Shown: in pieces, positions 20,501-29,392 of the stretch
Layout of the letters: every line of letters begins with the position of its first letter
How positions within the stretch are numbered: position 1 is the first letter of the stretch
Assembly (NCBI GenBank): GCA_041875495.1
Contig: CP112982.1
Location: forward strand, 558,001 to 622,000
Direction of reading: 5' to 3'
DNA: 64,000 bases
DNA from: Halomonas sp. CH40
GTDB taxonomy: Bacteria > Pseudomonadota > Gammaproteobacteria > Pseudomonadales > Halomonadaceae
The notes under the pieces: model-generated
What the model saw: the letters and a program-made list of their open reading frames with translations, nothing else
Database searches by the model: none
Told to the model about the DNA's origin: nothing
Translations under genes and position numbers: made by a program

Positions 20501-23500
20501 TAACGCCGCGAACATTGGCGATCTTCAGAACGTCAATAACGACCTGATTAACACTGGTTTCAACATTACCGCTGACAATAGCGGCTTGGCAGACCCTTCA
20601 ATCACTGAAGATAACGTCAAGCTGGGCGAAACCGTTGATTACACCAGCGCCGATGGCAACATCGTTACCACCTTCGGGAACAACGACAACGAGATCGACT
20701 TTGGTTTGGCGAACGTCGTCACCGTGGGTGATACCACGGACGCAACCAAAAACCCTGTCACGATTGATGGCGACGCCGGTACGGTGGGTGGCCTAACTAA
20801 CACCACCTTCGATCCGGGTAACTTCACCTCTGGGCAGGCAGCAACAGAAGACCAGCTGAAAGATGTCAGTGATGTGGCCAATGCGGGTTGGAACGTTCAA
20901 ACCACTGACGCCGATGCTACCGTCAGCAATGTAGCGCCAAGCAAAAAAGTTGATTTCGTCAGTTCTGATAACAATGTGGCTATCACCCACACGCAGGATG
21001 CCAACGGCGATACGGATGTTGATTTCAGCTTGTCTGATAACCTGACGATTGCTAACAGCATCTCAGTTACCGGTGGCCCGACCATCAATGGCACCGGCAT
21101 CAACATGGGCGATGACAAAATCACCAACCTGGCGCCGGGTACAGCGGATACCGATGCCGCCAATGTAGGCCAGTTGACGGCTGTAGACGCAGGCACAAAT
21201 GCCTCTGTGACAGCCGCGATTGATGCTACCACAGGCCAGACCACCTACACGGTGGATGCTGATGGCACGACGGTTAGCGCGGGTTCAACGGATGTTACTG
21301 TGGTGGCAGGCACAAAAGATGCGACCACCAACCTGACGGATTACGCCGTTGACCTTAGCCAGGATGCCAAGGACAGCCTGGAAAATGCCAACAAGGGCTG
21401 GGAACTCCAAGCCAATAGTGAACTTACGACCGACAACATCGGCCCGGGTGAAACGGCGATTTTTGCTGAAGGCAAGAATATTGACGTTAGCCGTGATGCA
21501 AACAAGATCACCGTTGCCACGAAAGATGAAGTAGAGTTCACTCAGATCACAGTAGGTGATGCGACTGACCCAGCTAACAGCACAGTGATCACCAATGCGG
21601 GTGATGGCCTGGATGTGGGTGGTGATCAGATCACCAACGTTGGCAGCGGCTTGACCGGCACAACCCTGGAAACCGCTGAAGGCGACGACCTTACCAATGC
21701 GGTAAACGTGGGCGATCTTCAGAGTGCCAATACCGACCTGATTGACAAAGGCTTCAACATCACCGCGGATAACACCAATCTGGCTACGGCTGATGACAAC
21801 GTCAAACTCGGCGGGACGGTTGATTTCACCAGTGCTGACGGCAACATCATCACCACGGTGGATGATAACGAAATCGACTTCGGTCTGGGCAACGAGCTGA
21901 CGGTTGGCGAAGACGGCGAGCCAGGCTCTATCACCATCGTTGGCCAGGACGGCATCGACGGTAAGGACGGCATCGCGCTGAACGGTAAAGACGGCACTAT
22001 CGGCCTGACCGGCCCTGCTGGCCCCAATGGTACGGATGGTCTGACGACCATCTCGATCCAGAACGGCACGCCGGGTGTGAATGGTGTTGATGGCGAGACA
22101 CGCATTATCTACACCGATCCGGAAGGCAACGATCAGGAAGTCGCTACGCTGGATGATGGCCTGAAGTTTGTTGGCGACGACGGCGAAGTGGTTGAGCGCA
22201 AGCTGAACGACACCCTTGGCTTGACCGGCGGCGCGGATACCGAGGCGCTGACCGACAAGAACATCGGCATTACCAAGAAAGACGATGGCACCCTGAATGT
22301 GCAGCTGGCCGAGAACGTCAACCTGGGTGATAAAGGTAGCGTCCAGATGGGTAACACTACGGTCAACAACGATGGGCTGACCATTGTTGATGGCCCAACC
22401 ATCAGCAAAGACGGTATCGATATGGGTGGCCTCGATACTAACGGCGAGCCAACCAACAAGATCACTAACCTGGCACCGGGCACTGACGGTACCGATGCGG
22501 TGAATGTTGATCAGTTGACGGATGTTGAAGATATCGCCTCCGCTGGCTGGGATGTGTTGACGAGCGATACAACAAACGACGCGTTTAGCAACGTAGCCCC
22601 GAATGGAAAAGTCGACTTTGTCAGCGAAGACGGCAGCATCGTGGTTGAGCACACACGCGATGATCAAACAGGTAACACCAGCATTGACTTCGGTCTGGGC
22701 AACGAGCTGACGGTTGGCGAAGACGGCGAGCCAGGCTCTATCACCATCGTTGGCCAGGACGGCATCGACGGTAAGGACGGCATCGCGCTGAACGGTAAAG
22801 ACGGCACTATCGGCCTGACCGGCCCTGCTGGCCCCAATGGTACGGATGGTCTGACGACCATCTCGATCCAGAACGGCACGCCGGGTGTGAATGGTGTTGA
22901 TGGCGAGACACGCATTATCTACACCGATCCGGAAGGCAACGATCAGGAAGTCGCTACGCTGGATGATGGCCTGAAGTTTGTTGGCGACGACGGCGAAGTG
23001 GTTGAGCGCAAGCTGAACGACACCCTTGGCTTGACCGGCGGCGCGGATACCGAGGCGCTGACCGACAAGAACATCGGCATTACCAAGAAAGACGATGGCA
23101 CCCTGAATGTGCAGCTGGCCGAGAACGTCAACCTGGGTGATAAAGGTAGCGTCCAGATGGGTAACACTACGGTCAACAACGATGGGCTGACCATTGTTGA
23201 TGGCCCAACCATCAGCAAAGACGGTATCGATATGGGTGGCCTCGATACTAACGGCGAGCCAACCAACAAGATCACTAACCTGGCACCGGGCACTGACGGT
23301 ACCGATGCGGTGAATGTTGATCAGTTGACGGATGTTGAAGATATCGCCTCCGCTGGCTGGGATGTGTTGACGAGCGATACAACAAACGACGCGTTTAGCA
23401 ACGTAGCCCCGAATGGAAAAGTCGACTTTGTCAGCGAAGACGGCAGCATCGTGGTTGAGCACACACGCGATGATCAAACAGGTAACACCAGCATTGACTT

Positions 23501-26500
23501 CGGTCTGGGCAACGAGCTGACGGTTGGCGAAGACGGCGAGCCAGGCTCTATCACCATCGTTGGCCAGGACGGCATCGACGGTAAGGACGGCATCGCGCTG
23601 AACGGTAAAGACGGCACTATCGGCCTGACCGGCCCTGCTGGCCCCAATGGTACGGATGGTCTGACGACCATCTCGATCCAGAACGGCACGCCGGGTGTGA
23701 ATGGTGTTGATGGCGAGACACGCATTATCTACACCGATCCGGAAGGCAACGATCAGGAAGTCGCTACGCTGGATGATGGCCTGAAGTTTGTTGGCGACGA
23801 CGGCGAAGTGGTTGAGCGCAAGCTGAACGACACCCTTGGCTTGACCGGCGGCGCGGATACCGAGGCGCTGACCGACAAGAACATCGGCATTACCAAGAAA
23901 GACGATGGCACCCTGAATGTGCAGCTGGCCGAGAACGTCAACCTGGGTGATAAAGGTAGCGTCCAGATGGGTAACACTACGGTCAACAACGATGGGCTGA
24001 CCATTGTTGATGGCCCAACCATCAGCAAAGACGGTATCGATATGGGTGGCCTCGATACTAACGGCGAGCCAACCAACAAGATCACTAACCTGGCACCGGG
24101 CACTGACGGTACCGATGCGGTGAATGTTGATCAGTTGACGGATGTTGAAGATATCGCCTCCGCTGGCTGGGATGTGTTGACGAGCGATACAACAAACGAC
24201 GCGTTTAGCAACGTAGCCCCGAATGGAAAAGTCGACTTTGTCAGCGAAGACGGCAGCATCGTGGTTGAGCACACACGCGATGATCAAACAGGTAACACCA
24301 GCATTGACTTCGGTCTGGGCAACGAGCTGACGGTTGGCGAAGACGGCGAGCCAGGCTCTATCACCATCGTTGGCCAGGACGGCATCGACGGTAAGGACGG
24401 CATCGCGCTGAACGGCGCAGACGGCACTATCGGCCTGGCCGGCCCTGCTGGCCCCAATGGTACGGATGGTCTGACGACCATCTCGATCCAGAACGGCACG
24501 CCGGGTGTGAATGGTGTTGATGGCGAGACACGCATTATCTACACCGATCCGGAAGGCAACGATCAGGAAGTGGCTACGCTGGATGATGGCCTGAAGTTTG
24601 TTGGCGACGACGGCGAAGTGGTTGAGCGCAAGCTGAACGACACCCTTGGCTTGACCGGCGGCGCGGATACCGAGGCGCTGACCGACAAGAACATCGGCAT
24701 TACCAAGAAAGACGATGGCACCCTGAATGTGCAGCTGGCCGAGAACGTCAACCTGGGTGATAAAGGTAGCGTCCAGATGGGTAACACTACGGTCAACAAC
24801 GATGGGCTGACCATTGTTGATGGCCCAACCATCAGCAAAGACGGTATCGATATGGGTGGCCTCGATACTAACGGCGAGCCAACCAACAAGATCACTAACC
24901 TGGCACCGGGCACTGACGGTACCGATGCGGTGAATGTTGATCAGTTGACGGATGTTGAAGATATCGCCTCCGCTGGCTGGGATGTGTTGACGAGCGATAC
25001 AACAAACGACGCGTTTAGCAACGTAGCCCCGAATGGAAAAGTCGACTTTGTCAGCGAAGACGGCAGCATCGTGGTTGAGCACACGCGCAATGATGAAACA
25101 GGTAACACCAGCATCGACTTCGGTTTGGGCAACGAGCTGACGGTTGGCGAAGACGGCGAGCCAGGCTCTATCACCATCGTTGGTGAGAACGGCATCGCGC
25201 TGAACGGTAAAGACGGCACTATCGGCCTGACCGGCCCTGCTGGCCCTAATGGAACGGATGGTCTGACGACGATCTCGATCCAGGATCGTACGCCGGGTGT
25301 GAATGGTGTTGATGGCGAGACACGCATTATCTACACCGATCCGGAAGGCAACGATCAGGAAGTGGCTACGCTGGATGATGGCCTGAAGTTTGTTGGCGAC
25401 GACGGCGAAGTGGTTGAGCGCAAGCTGAACGAAACCCTCGGCTTGTCCGGCGGTGCGGATACCGAGGCGCTGACCGACAAGAACATCGGCATTACCAAGA
25501 AAGACGACGGCACCCTGAATGTGCAGCTGGCCGAGAACGTCAACCTGGGTGATAAAGGTAGCGTCCAGATGGGTAACACTACGGTCAACAACGATGGGCT
25601 GACCATTGTTGATGGCCCAACCATCAGCAAAGACGGTATCGATATGGGTGGCCTCGATACTAACGGCGAGCCAACCAACAAGATCACTAACCTGGCACCG
25701 GGCACTGACGGTACCGATGCGGTGAATGTTGATCAGTTGACGGATGTTGAAGATATCGCCTCCGCTGGCTGGGATGTGTTGACGAGCGATACAACAAACG
25801 ACGCGTTTAGCAACGTAGCCCCGAATGGAAAAGTCGACTTTGTCAGTGAAGACGGCAGCATCGTGGTTGAGCACACACGCGATGATCAAACAGGTAACAC
25901 CAGCATTGACTTCGGTCTGGGCAACGAGCTGACGGTTGGCGAAGACGGCGAGCCAGGCTCTATCACCATCGTTGGTGAGAACGGCATCGACGGTAAAGAC
26001 GGCATCGCGCTGAACGGTAAAGACGGCACTATCGGCCTGACCGGCCCTGCTGGCCCTAATGGAACGGATGGTCTGACGACGATCTCGATCCAGGATCGTA
26101 CGCCGGGTGTGAATGGTGTTGATGGCGAGACACGCATTATCTACACCGATCCGGAAGGCAACGATCAGGAAGTGGCTACGCTGGATGATGGCCTGAAGTT
26201 TGTTGGCGACGACGGCGAAGTGGTTGAGCGCAAGCTGAACGAAACCCTCGGCTTGTCCGGCGGTGCGGATACCGAGGCGCTGACCGACAAGAACATCGGC
26301 ATTACCAAGAAAGACGACGGCACCCTGAATGTGCAGCTGGCCGAGAACGTCAACCTGGGTGACGAAGGTAGCGTTGTGATGGGCGATACCACGGTCAACA
26401 ACGATGGGCTGACCATTGTTGATGGCCCGAGTGTCACCCAGGGAGGTATCAACGCTGGGGACGATCAGATCACTGGTGTCGGCAGCGGCTTAGGTGATAA

Positions 26501-28304
26501 ATCGCTTAGCGAGTTGAGCGGTGATGCGCTTAACAATGCCGTCAACGTGGGTGACCTGAAGTCGGTCAACGAAACGGCGACAGCTGGTTGGGATCTGCAG
26601 GCTAATGCCTTCGCTACCGACAACGTTGCGCCGGGAGAGAAAGTACAGCTGATTGACGGGCAAAACATCGAAATCACCCGTGAAGACGATCAGGTGCTTA
26701 AGATTGCAACAGCTAGTGACCTAACGTCTGACAGCCTGACCATTAACGACAATGGCCCCACCATAAACGGCGGTGGCATTGATCTGGGCGGTCTGGATGA
26801 TGCGGGTAGCCCAACCAACAAGATCACTAACCTGGCACCAGGCGATGTTGCTGAAGACAGCACAGATGCGATTAACGGCTCTCAGCTGTATCAGGTGATC
26901 AATAGCGGTGATTTTGATACACGCTACGTCAACACTAATGACGATGGCTTGACCGAGAGTGATTCTTTCGCCAATGCCACTGGCGCCACTGCTGTTGGCT
27001 ATGAAGCGACTGCTGAAGCTGATCGTTCCTTGGCACTGGGTTATGAGGCCATGGCGACACTGCAAGGTAGCGTGGCGTTGGGTGAAGGTGCTGTTACCAC
27101 TGAGGTGGGTGGCTATGACAATGCTGATTTCGTTTACACCCTGGGTGCGGACGAAAGCAGCAAGGACTACAGCTTCGCGGGATTGGCTCCTGTGTCTACC
27201 GTTAGTGTGGGCAGTGCGGGCAACGAGCGCACCATCACTAACGTTGGGGCGGGGCGCATCACGTCAGATAGCACGGACGCCATCAACGGCAGCCAGCTGT
27301 ACGCGGCGATGGACTTCATGAATGACCTGGATGGCCGCTTGACCATCGTTGAAGGAGATGAAAGCGATGAAACAGCGGGAGGAACCTTGCCAGGTGGCGG
27401 TACGAACGGCGTTGTCAAATATGATCGCGATGGCGATCAAATCGACTACTCCAATGTGACGCTGGAAGGTGAAGACGGCACCACGGTGACCAATGTGGCT
27501 GATGGTGATATTGCTGACGATAGCTCGGATGCGATCAACGGCAGCCAGTTGTACGACACCAACCAGAATGTAGCTGGCAACTCATCCAACATTGCTGACA
27601 ACAGCCAGCGTATTACTAATAACGAAGGCGACATTGCTGATAACAGCCAACGTATTACCACCAACGAAAACAGCATTGGCGATATCAATGAAACGATTGA
27701 TAAAGGCCTGAACTTTGGTGCTGATGAAGGCGAGGTGGTCAATCGTCAGCTGGGTGACACCGTGGCGATTACCGGTGATGACAATATCACCACCAAGACC
27801 ACTGATGATGGTGTTCAGGTAACGCTGGAGCGTGACCTGGATGTGGATAGCGTGACCACAGGCGGAACGACCATCAACGACAATGGCTTGACCATTGAAG
27901 ATGGCCCAAGTGTGACGCGTGATGGCATTGATGCAGGTGGCCAGGTGATCACCAATGTGGCGCCCGGCGTAGAAGCAGGTGATGCCGTCAACGTTGGCCA
28001 GATGAACGAACTGGGACAGCGCTTCCAGAATGAGATCAACAACGTCAATGGCCGAATCGATGGCGTTGAGAAAAACGCTAACGCCGGTTCAGCGAGCGCT
28101 ATTGCGGCAAGTTCTGTGCCACAGGCCTGGAGATCGGGTGAAAGCATGGTGTCGGTTGGTGCGGGTACTTATGGGGGGGAATCAGCGGTTGCGGTAGGCG
28201 TGTCACGTCTCTCGGATAATGGCCGCTGGATCATCCAGGGTAAGGTCACCGGCGATTCGCAGGGTAACTTTGGTGCAGGCGTCGGCGCTGGCTGGCACTG
28301 GTAA
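14595..28304 (+). CDS. Giant trimeric autotransporter adhesin 2 (4,569 aa)
   Basis: Intact YadA/Hia-type (type Vc) adhesin. It begins with the ESPR signal MNNVFRLIWNRTLGRLVVAS, shared with adhesin 1, then a hydrophobic core to about residue 75 and a Cys pair (C90, C104). A long head of AIGxxAxAxGxxSxAxG beta-roll repeats spans about 90-800, followed by neck motifs (RRQITNLAAGAQDTDAVNVA). Residues about 870-2350 form a stalk with 401-residue repeats and a second small head near 1400-1530. Residues 2433-3950 hold six 270-residue units with collagen-like Gly-X-Y stretches (GEDGEPG, DGIDGKDG, GLTGPAGPNGTDG). A membrane-proximal head (SFANATGATAVGYEATAEAD), Asn-core heptads (IADNSQR) and a YadA anchor ending in GAGWHW finish it. 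The C-terminal aromatic fits outer-membrane insertion via BAM. GGAG lies seven bases before the ATG. The TpgA-like gene follows after 19 bp. Ligand unknown. Confidence 0.95.
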   Translation: MNNVFRLIWNRTLGRLVVASEAARSCDKSATRQGVVGQLPAPEAASSIPALLRPAVIAVALVAGSMTLPSQTAMAGPGEEESPNNSASTCNINDIAMGLDATACGPFATAIGYNAFAGGVDGYGVAIGTSADARNRGIAIGQLSVANEHGVAVGTQAVAKFNTVAIGRLSSAGGDGSVAIGYNSESGTENIRIPNSVLPNWDSNTLQKGVAIGYGTYAPGSVAIGDQARAGATKADTGTNFAKVGTAIGGGTLAEGHLSIAIGAGRNNPTTASGTRSIALGNLSEASERGAMAFGVAAESTGRNAIAIGSGNGVLNNAGDLIAYEKTQAEGVDSVAIGRLTKASGLNAIAIGREASAAANNTSAFGRDAKASGASSTAVGRNSKATELGASAFGLNAEATGEASTALGRFARSSGEESAAVGRSAAASGVSSTAVGRQASASASSASAVGNGAKATANFASAFGVNAEASGTSSLALSFSNATAERAIAIGPNAVASSDRTVAVGSTAKALGSQSVAIGRDSTAQDEKTIALGAFATANKGGAIALGSSTLVDGKHSIAMGRQSEVSGERSMALGQDAKVGTYDTNGDATSSANKAIALGDSASASANNATAVGLRAEASALNASAFGVDATASGSGSIALGFSNATKENAISVGASANATAERAIAIGNSSKASVDDAIAMGAGAQATGLDAIAMGSGAKASGEQSISIGYGNEVSGAHSGAVGDPNNISGTGSYAQGNDNTIEADNAGAFGNNNTLTATAAGSRIIGNDNNLDVADAFVMGNGADVTVAGGVALGSGSVASTDAGTTTGVYGYDVSTDAAAAPTSEIGATQSTKGAVSVGGGTGNDRRQITNLAAGAQDTDAVNVAQLKAVRDIAGSGWDVNTSDDATVTASTVAAGKEVDFVSSDSNVAITHTQDTNGDTDVDFSLSDDLTIASSISVTGGPTINSTGINMGDDKITNLATGTADSDAANVGQLTVVDAGTNASVTAATDATTGQTTYTVDADGTTVSAGSTDVTVVAGTKDATTNLTDYAVDLSLDAKNSLENANKGWELQANSELTTDNIGPGETAIFAEGKNIDVSRDANKITVATKDEVEFTQITVGDATDPANSTVITNAGDGLDVGGDQITNVGSGLTNVAGDVVNNIDDANPDNAANIGDLQNVNNDLIDTGFNITADNSGLADPSITEDNVKLGETVDYTSADGNIVTTFGNNDNEIDFGLANVVTVGDTTDATKNPVTIDGDAGTVGGLTNTTLTDPAFATAGRAATEEQLSVLATDGLDFTGNDNSAGDVHRDLGETLAIEGGATSGGTYTGANLRTVTDPANGAINLQMTDSPDFTNVNVSGDLDVDGTTTLGDNFSVVGDQVTYNIAPDQITNGTQVVNKDYVDSKETHYYSVNDVGTQQGNFNNEGAVGDYALAAGTNALAESGFSVAVGDGATTKVFGSGQVAIGNDATTFGQGDIAIGMNAQANGAGNVVIGDGAKASTAGERDGVALGHDAEVTYSEGVALGSDSVADGSTLSTAAYVPTGATSVAADDPESEVSVGAPTQPLDSADSERRITNVAAGATDTDAVNVSQLKALDSVVDQGFNITADTADLADPAATEDTVKLGDTVAYTSTDGNITTTVRDNEIDFGLASVVTVGDATDATQTPVTIDGDAGTVGGLTNTTFDPGNFTSGQAATEDQLKDVSDVANAGWNVQTTDADATVSNVAPSKKVDFVSSDNNVAITHTQDANGDTDVDFSLSDNLTIANSISVTGGPTINGTGINMGDDKITNLAPGTADTDAANVGQLTAVDAGTNASVTAAIDATTGQTTYTVDADGTTVSAGSTDVTVVAGTKDATTNLTDYAVDLSQDAKDSLENANKGWELQANSELTTDNIGPGETAIFAEGKNIDVSRDVNKITVATKDEVEFTQITVGDATDPANSTVITNAGDGLDVGGDQITNVGSGLTNVAGDVVNNIDDANPDNAANIGDLQNVNNDLINTGFNITADNSGLADPSITEDNVKLGETVDYTSADGNIVTTFGNNDNEIDFGLANVVTVGDTTDATKNPVTIDGDAGTVGGLTNTTFDPGNFTSGQAATEDQLKDVSDVANAGWNVQTTDADATVSNVAPSKKVDFVSSDNNVAITHTQDANGDTDVDFSLSDNLTIANSISVTGGPTINGTGINMGDDKITNLAPGTADTDAANVGQLTAVDAGTNASVTAAIDATTGQTTYTVDADGTTVSAGSTDVTVVAGTKDATTNLTDYAVDLSQDAKDSLENANKGWELQANSELTTDNIGPGETAIFAEGKNIDVSRDANKITVATKDEVEFTQITVGDATDPANSTVITNAGDGLDVGGDQITNVGSGLTGTTLETAEGDDLTNAVNVGDLQSANTDLIDKGFNITADNTNLATADDNVKLGGTVDFTSADGNIITTVDDNEIDFGLGNELTVGEDGEPGSITIVGQDGIDGKDGIALNGKDGTIGLTGPAGPNGTDGLTTISIQNGTPGVNGVDGETRIIYTDPEGNDQEVATLDDGLKFVGDDGEVVERKLNDTLGLTGGADTEALTDKNIGITKKDDGTLNVQLAENVNLGDKGSVQMGNTTVNNDGLTIVDGPTISKDGIDMGGLDTNGEPTNKITNLAPGTDGTDAVNVDQLTDVEDIASAGWDVLTSDTTNDAFSNVAPNGKVDFVSEDGSIVVEHTRDDQTGNTSIDFGLGNELTVGEDGEPGSITIVGQDGIDGKDGIALNGKDGTIGLTGPAGPNGTDGLTTISIQNGTPGVNGVDGETRIIYTDPEGNDQEVATLDDGLKFVGDDGEVVERKLNDTLGLTGGADTEALTDKNIGITKKDDGTLNVQLAENVNLGDKGSVQMGNTTVNNDGLTIVDGPTISKDGIDMGGLDTNGEPTNKITNLAPGTDGTDAVNVDQLTDVEDIASAGWDVLTSDTTNDAFSNVAPNGKVDFVSEDGSIVVEHTRDDQTGNTSIDFGLGNELTVGEDGEPGSITIVGQDGIDGKDGIALNGKDGTIGLTGPAGPNGTDGLTTISIQNGTPGVNGVDGETRIIYTDPEGNDQEVATLDDGLKFVGDDGEVVERKLNDTLGLTGGADTEALTDKNIGITKKDDGTLNVQLAENVNLGDKGSVQMGNTTVNNDGLTIVDGPTISKDGIDMGGLDTNGEPTNKITNLAPGTDGTDAVNVDQLTDVEDIASAGWDVLTSDTTNDAFSNVAPNGKVDFVSEDGSIVVEHTRDDQTGNTSIDFGLGNELTVGEDGEPGSITIVGQDGIDGKDGIALNGADGTIGLAGPAGPNGTDGLTTISIQNGTPGVNGVDGETRIIYTDPEGNDQEVATLDDGLKFVGDDGEVVERKLNDTLGLTGGADTEALTDKNIGITKKDDGTLNVQLAENVNLGDKGSVQMGNTTVNNDGLTIVDGPTISKDGIDMGGLDTNGEPTNKITNLAPGTDGTDAVNVDQLTDVEDIASAGWDVLTSDTTNDAFSNVAPNGKVDFVSEDGSIVVEHTRNDETGNTSIDFGLGNELTVGEDGEPGSITIVGENGIALNGKDGTIGLTGPAGPNGTDGLTTISIQDRTPGVNGVDGETRIIYTDPEGNDQEVATLDDGLKFVGDDGEVVERKLNETLGLSGGADTEALTDKNIGITKKDDGTLNVQLAENVNLGDKGSVQMGNTTVNNDGLTIVDGPTISKDGIDMGGLDTNGEPTNKITNLAPGTDGTDAVNVDQLTDVEDIASAGWDVLTSDTTNDAFSNVAPNGKVDFVSEDGSIVVEHTRDDQTGNTSIDFGLGNELTVGEDGEPGSITIVGENGIDGKDGIALNGKDGTIGLTGPAGPNGTDGLTTISIQDRTPGVNGVDGETRIIYTDPEGNDQEVATLDDGLKFVGDDGEVVERKLNETLGLSGGADTEALTDKNIGITKKDDGTLNVQLAENVNLGDEGSVVMGDTTVNNDGLTIVDGPSVTQGGINAGDDQITGVGSGLGDKSLSELSGDALNNAVNVGDLKSVNETATAGWDLQANAFATDNVAPGEKVQLIDGQNIEITREDDQVLKIATASDLTSDSLTINDNGPTINGGGIDLGGLDDAGSPTNKITNLAPGDVAEDSTDAINGSQLYQVINSGDFDTRYVNTNDDGLTESDSFANATGATAVGYEATAEADRSLALGYEAMATLQGSVALGEGAVTTEVGGYDNADFVYTLGADESSKDYSFAGLAPVSTVSVGSAGNERTITNVGAGRITSDSTDAINGSQLYAAMDFMNDLDGRLTIVEGDESDETAGGTLPGGGTNGVVKYDRDGDQIDYSNVTLEGEDGTTVTNVADGDIADDSSDAINGSQLYDTNQNVAGNSSNIADNSQRITNNEGDIADNSQRITTNENSIGDINETIDKGLNFGADEGEVVNRQLGDTVAITGDDNITTKTTDDGVQVTLERDLDVDSVTTGGTTINDNGLTIEDGPSVTRDGIDAGGQVITNVAPGVEAGDAVNVGQMNELGQRFQNEINNVNGRIDGVEKNANAGSASAIAASSVPQAWRSGESMVSVGAGTYGGESAVAVGVSRLSDNGRWIIQGKVTGDSQGNFGAGVGAGWHW
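17222..21650 (+). repeat. ~1.2-kb stalk repeats in adhesin 2
   Basis: A 1,203-bp unit runs 19601-20803 and recurs at 20804 to about 21650, almost base for base (for example a single G/T difference in cgccggg-acagcgg). An older, diverged copy occupies about 17222-18350. Encoded motifs include FDPGNFTSGQAATEDQLKD and NANKGWELQANSELTTDNIG. Confidence 0.88.
21891..26450 (+). repeat. Six 810-bp collagen-like repeats in adhesin 2
   Basis: Units start at 21891, 22701, 23511, 24321, 25131 and 25923. The spacing is 810 bp, except the fifth unit, which is 792 bp because 18 bp encoding IDGKDG are missing. Units 1 and 3 are identical line by line, and unit 2 shows no difference I could see. Units 4-6 carry a few changes (GADGTIGLAG, QDRTPG, NETLGLSGG). 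This indicates recent amplification or ongoing gene conversion. Confidence 0.95.
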
Positions 28305-28323
28305 GGGATAACGGGAGCATACA

Positions 28324-29139
28324 ATGCACACTAATCCAATGTTTAAGGCGGCCCTTGGGGCCGCCGGTATGGCGGCAATCGTTACCTTGGCAGGCTGTGC
28401 TAGCCCGCCCAATAACGACCGGACTGATATAGTCGATGCCAAGAATGGCTTTCCGGCGCTGGATGATAAATGGTACGACGGGGGTAAGTTTGTTGAACCT
28501 GAAGCCATCCTGCGTATTCGTGAAACCCAGAGCAAGCATCAGGTTCGCAAGTTGCTGGGCGACCCGCATTTCAGCGAAGGTTTCTTCGGTGTACGTGAGT
28601 GGGACTACGTCTTCAACCTGTATACCGGTCAAGGTAATGATTATATAACCTGTCAGTATAAAATTGTTTACGATAACGATATGGCTCTGGAAAGCACGCA
28701 CTGGCGCGACCAGCAGTGCCCCGCACTGTTAGTGCCAATCGAAGTGGAAGAGGTGGAGGAAGACCGGCTGCTGACGCTTTCTGGTGATGTGCTGTTCGAT
28801 TTCGATAGTGACGAGCTGACATTGGAAGGCCGTCGTGCTCTGGATCGCGTGGCCGAGCAGACATTGAACGACTTCACCTTGCCGGGGTTGATGGTGGCTG
28901 GCTACACCGATCGTTTTGGTAGCGACGATTACAATATGCGTCTTTCTCAGGCTCGATCAAATACGGTTGCCGATTATCTGGCAGGCAAAGGCATTATGCG
29001 CAGTAATATTGACACCATTGGCCGAGGTGAAGCCGATCCGGTGGTGGAGTGCCCAGGTACACGTGCAACTGCGGCAGTGACCGAGTGCTTGCGACCTAAC
29101 CGTCGGGTTGAAATTACGGTGACTGAACTACAACGCTAA
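28324..29139 (+). CDS. TpgA-like BamE/OmpA-domain lipoprotein (partner of adhesin 2)
   Basis: 271-aa paralogue of the protein at 12798. Signal peptide and lipobox LAGC come first, then a BamE-like segment (IRETQSKHQVRKLLGDPHFS, VREWDYVFNLYTG). An OmpA C-terminal domain follows (GDVLFDFDSDELTLEGRRAL, GYTDRFGSDDYNMRLSQARS, GRGEADPV); the Asp and Arg of the peptidoglycan-binding motif are present. It lies 19 bp behind adhesin 2 with GGGAG before the ATG, so the two are almost certainly cotranscribed. By analogy with TpgA it should bind the adhesin barrel and peptidoglycan. A strong terminator ends the unit. Confidence 0.87.
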   Translation: MHTNPMFKAALGAAGMAAIVTLAGCASPPNNDRTDIVDAKNGFPALDDKWYDGGKFVEPEAILRIRETQSKHQVRKLLGDPHFSEGFFGVREWDYVFNLYTGQGNDYITCQYKIVYDNDMALESTHWRDQQCPALLVPIEVEEVEEDRLLTLSGDVLFDFDSDELTLEGRRALDRVAEQTLNDFTLPGLMVAGYTDRFGSDDYNMRLSQARSNTVADYLAGKGIMRSNIDTIGRGEADPVVECPGTRATAAVTECLRPNRRVEITVTELQR

Positions 29140-29155
29140 ACAATAGCAACGAGAC

Positions 29156-29196
29156 AGGACGTTTGACGGTAGGTGCAGTCAAACGTCCTTTTATTT
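29156..29196 (+). terminator. Terminator of adhesin 2 cassette
   Basis: 12-bp perfect stem AGGACGTTTGAC (29156-29167) / GTCAAACGTCCT (29178-29189) followed by TTTATTTTTAAT. Confidence 0.9.
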
Positions 29197-29392
29197 TTAA
29201 TAGTTATATTAGTGCTTGTTAAGTCATAAAAGTTAACACTATTTTTGACTATAAAGCCCTTTTAAGAAAAACTTGCTGGGCCTATTCTGGTCAATGTAAC
29301 GCTAGGAGAGTTGAAACTTCTGGCAATAAAAGCTTTTATATCTGTCGCCTGGGTTTTTAACCAGTCAGACTCACCTGTTAAGGAAAAGAATC

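Noticed and set aside
21285..25889. 1,534-codon open frame on the - strand
   Set aside because: It lies wholly antisense to the 810-bp repeats of adhesin 2 and repeats with the same period. It is stop-free only because the repeat unit happens to be; no ribosome-binding site or known family.
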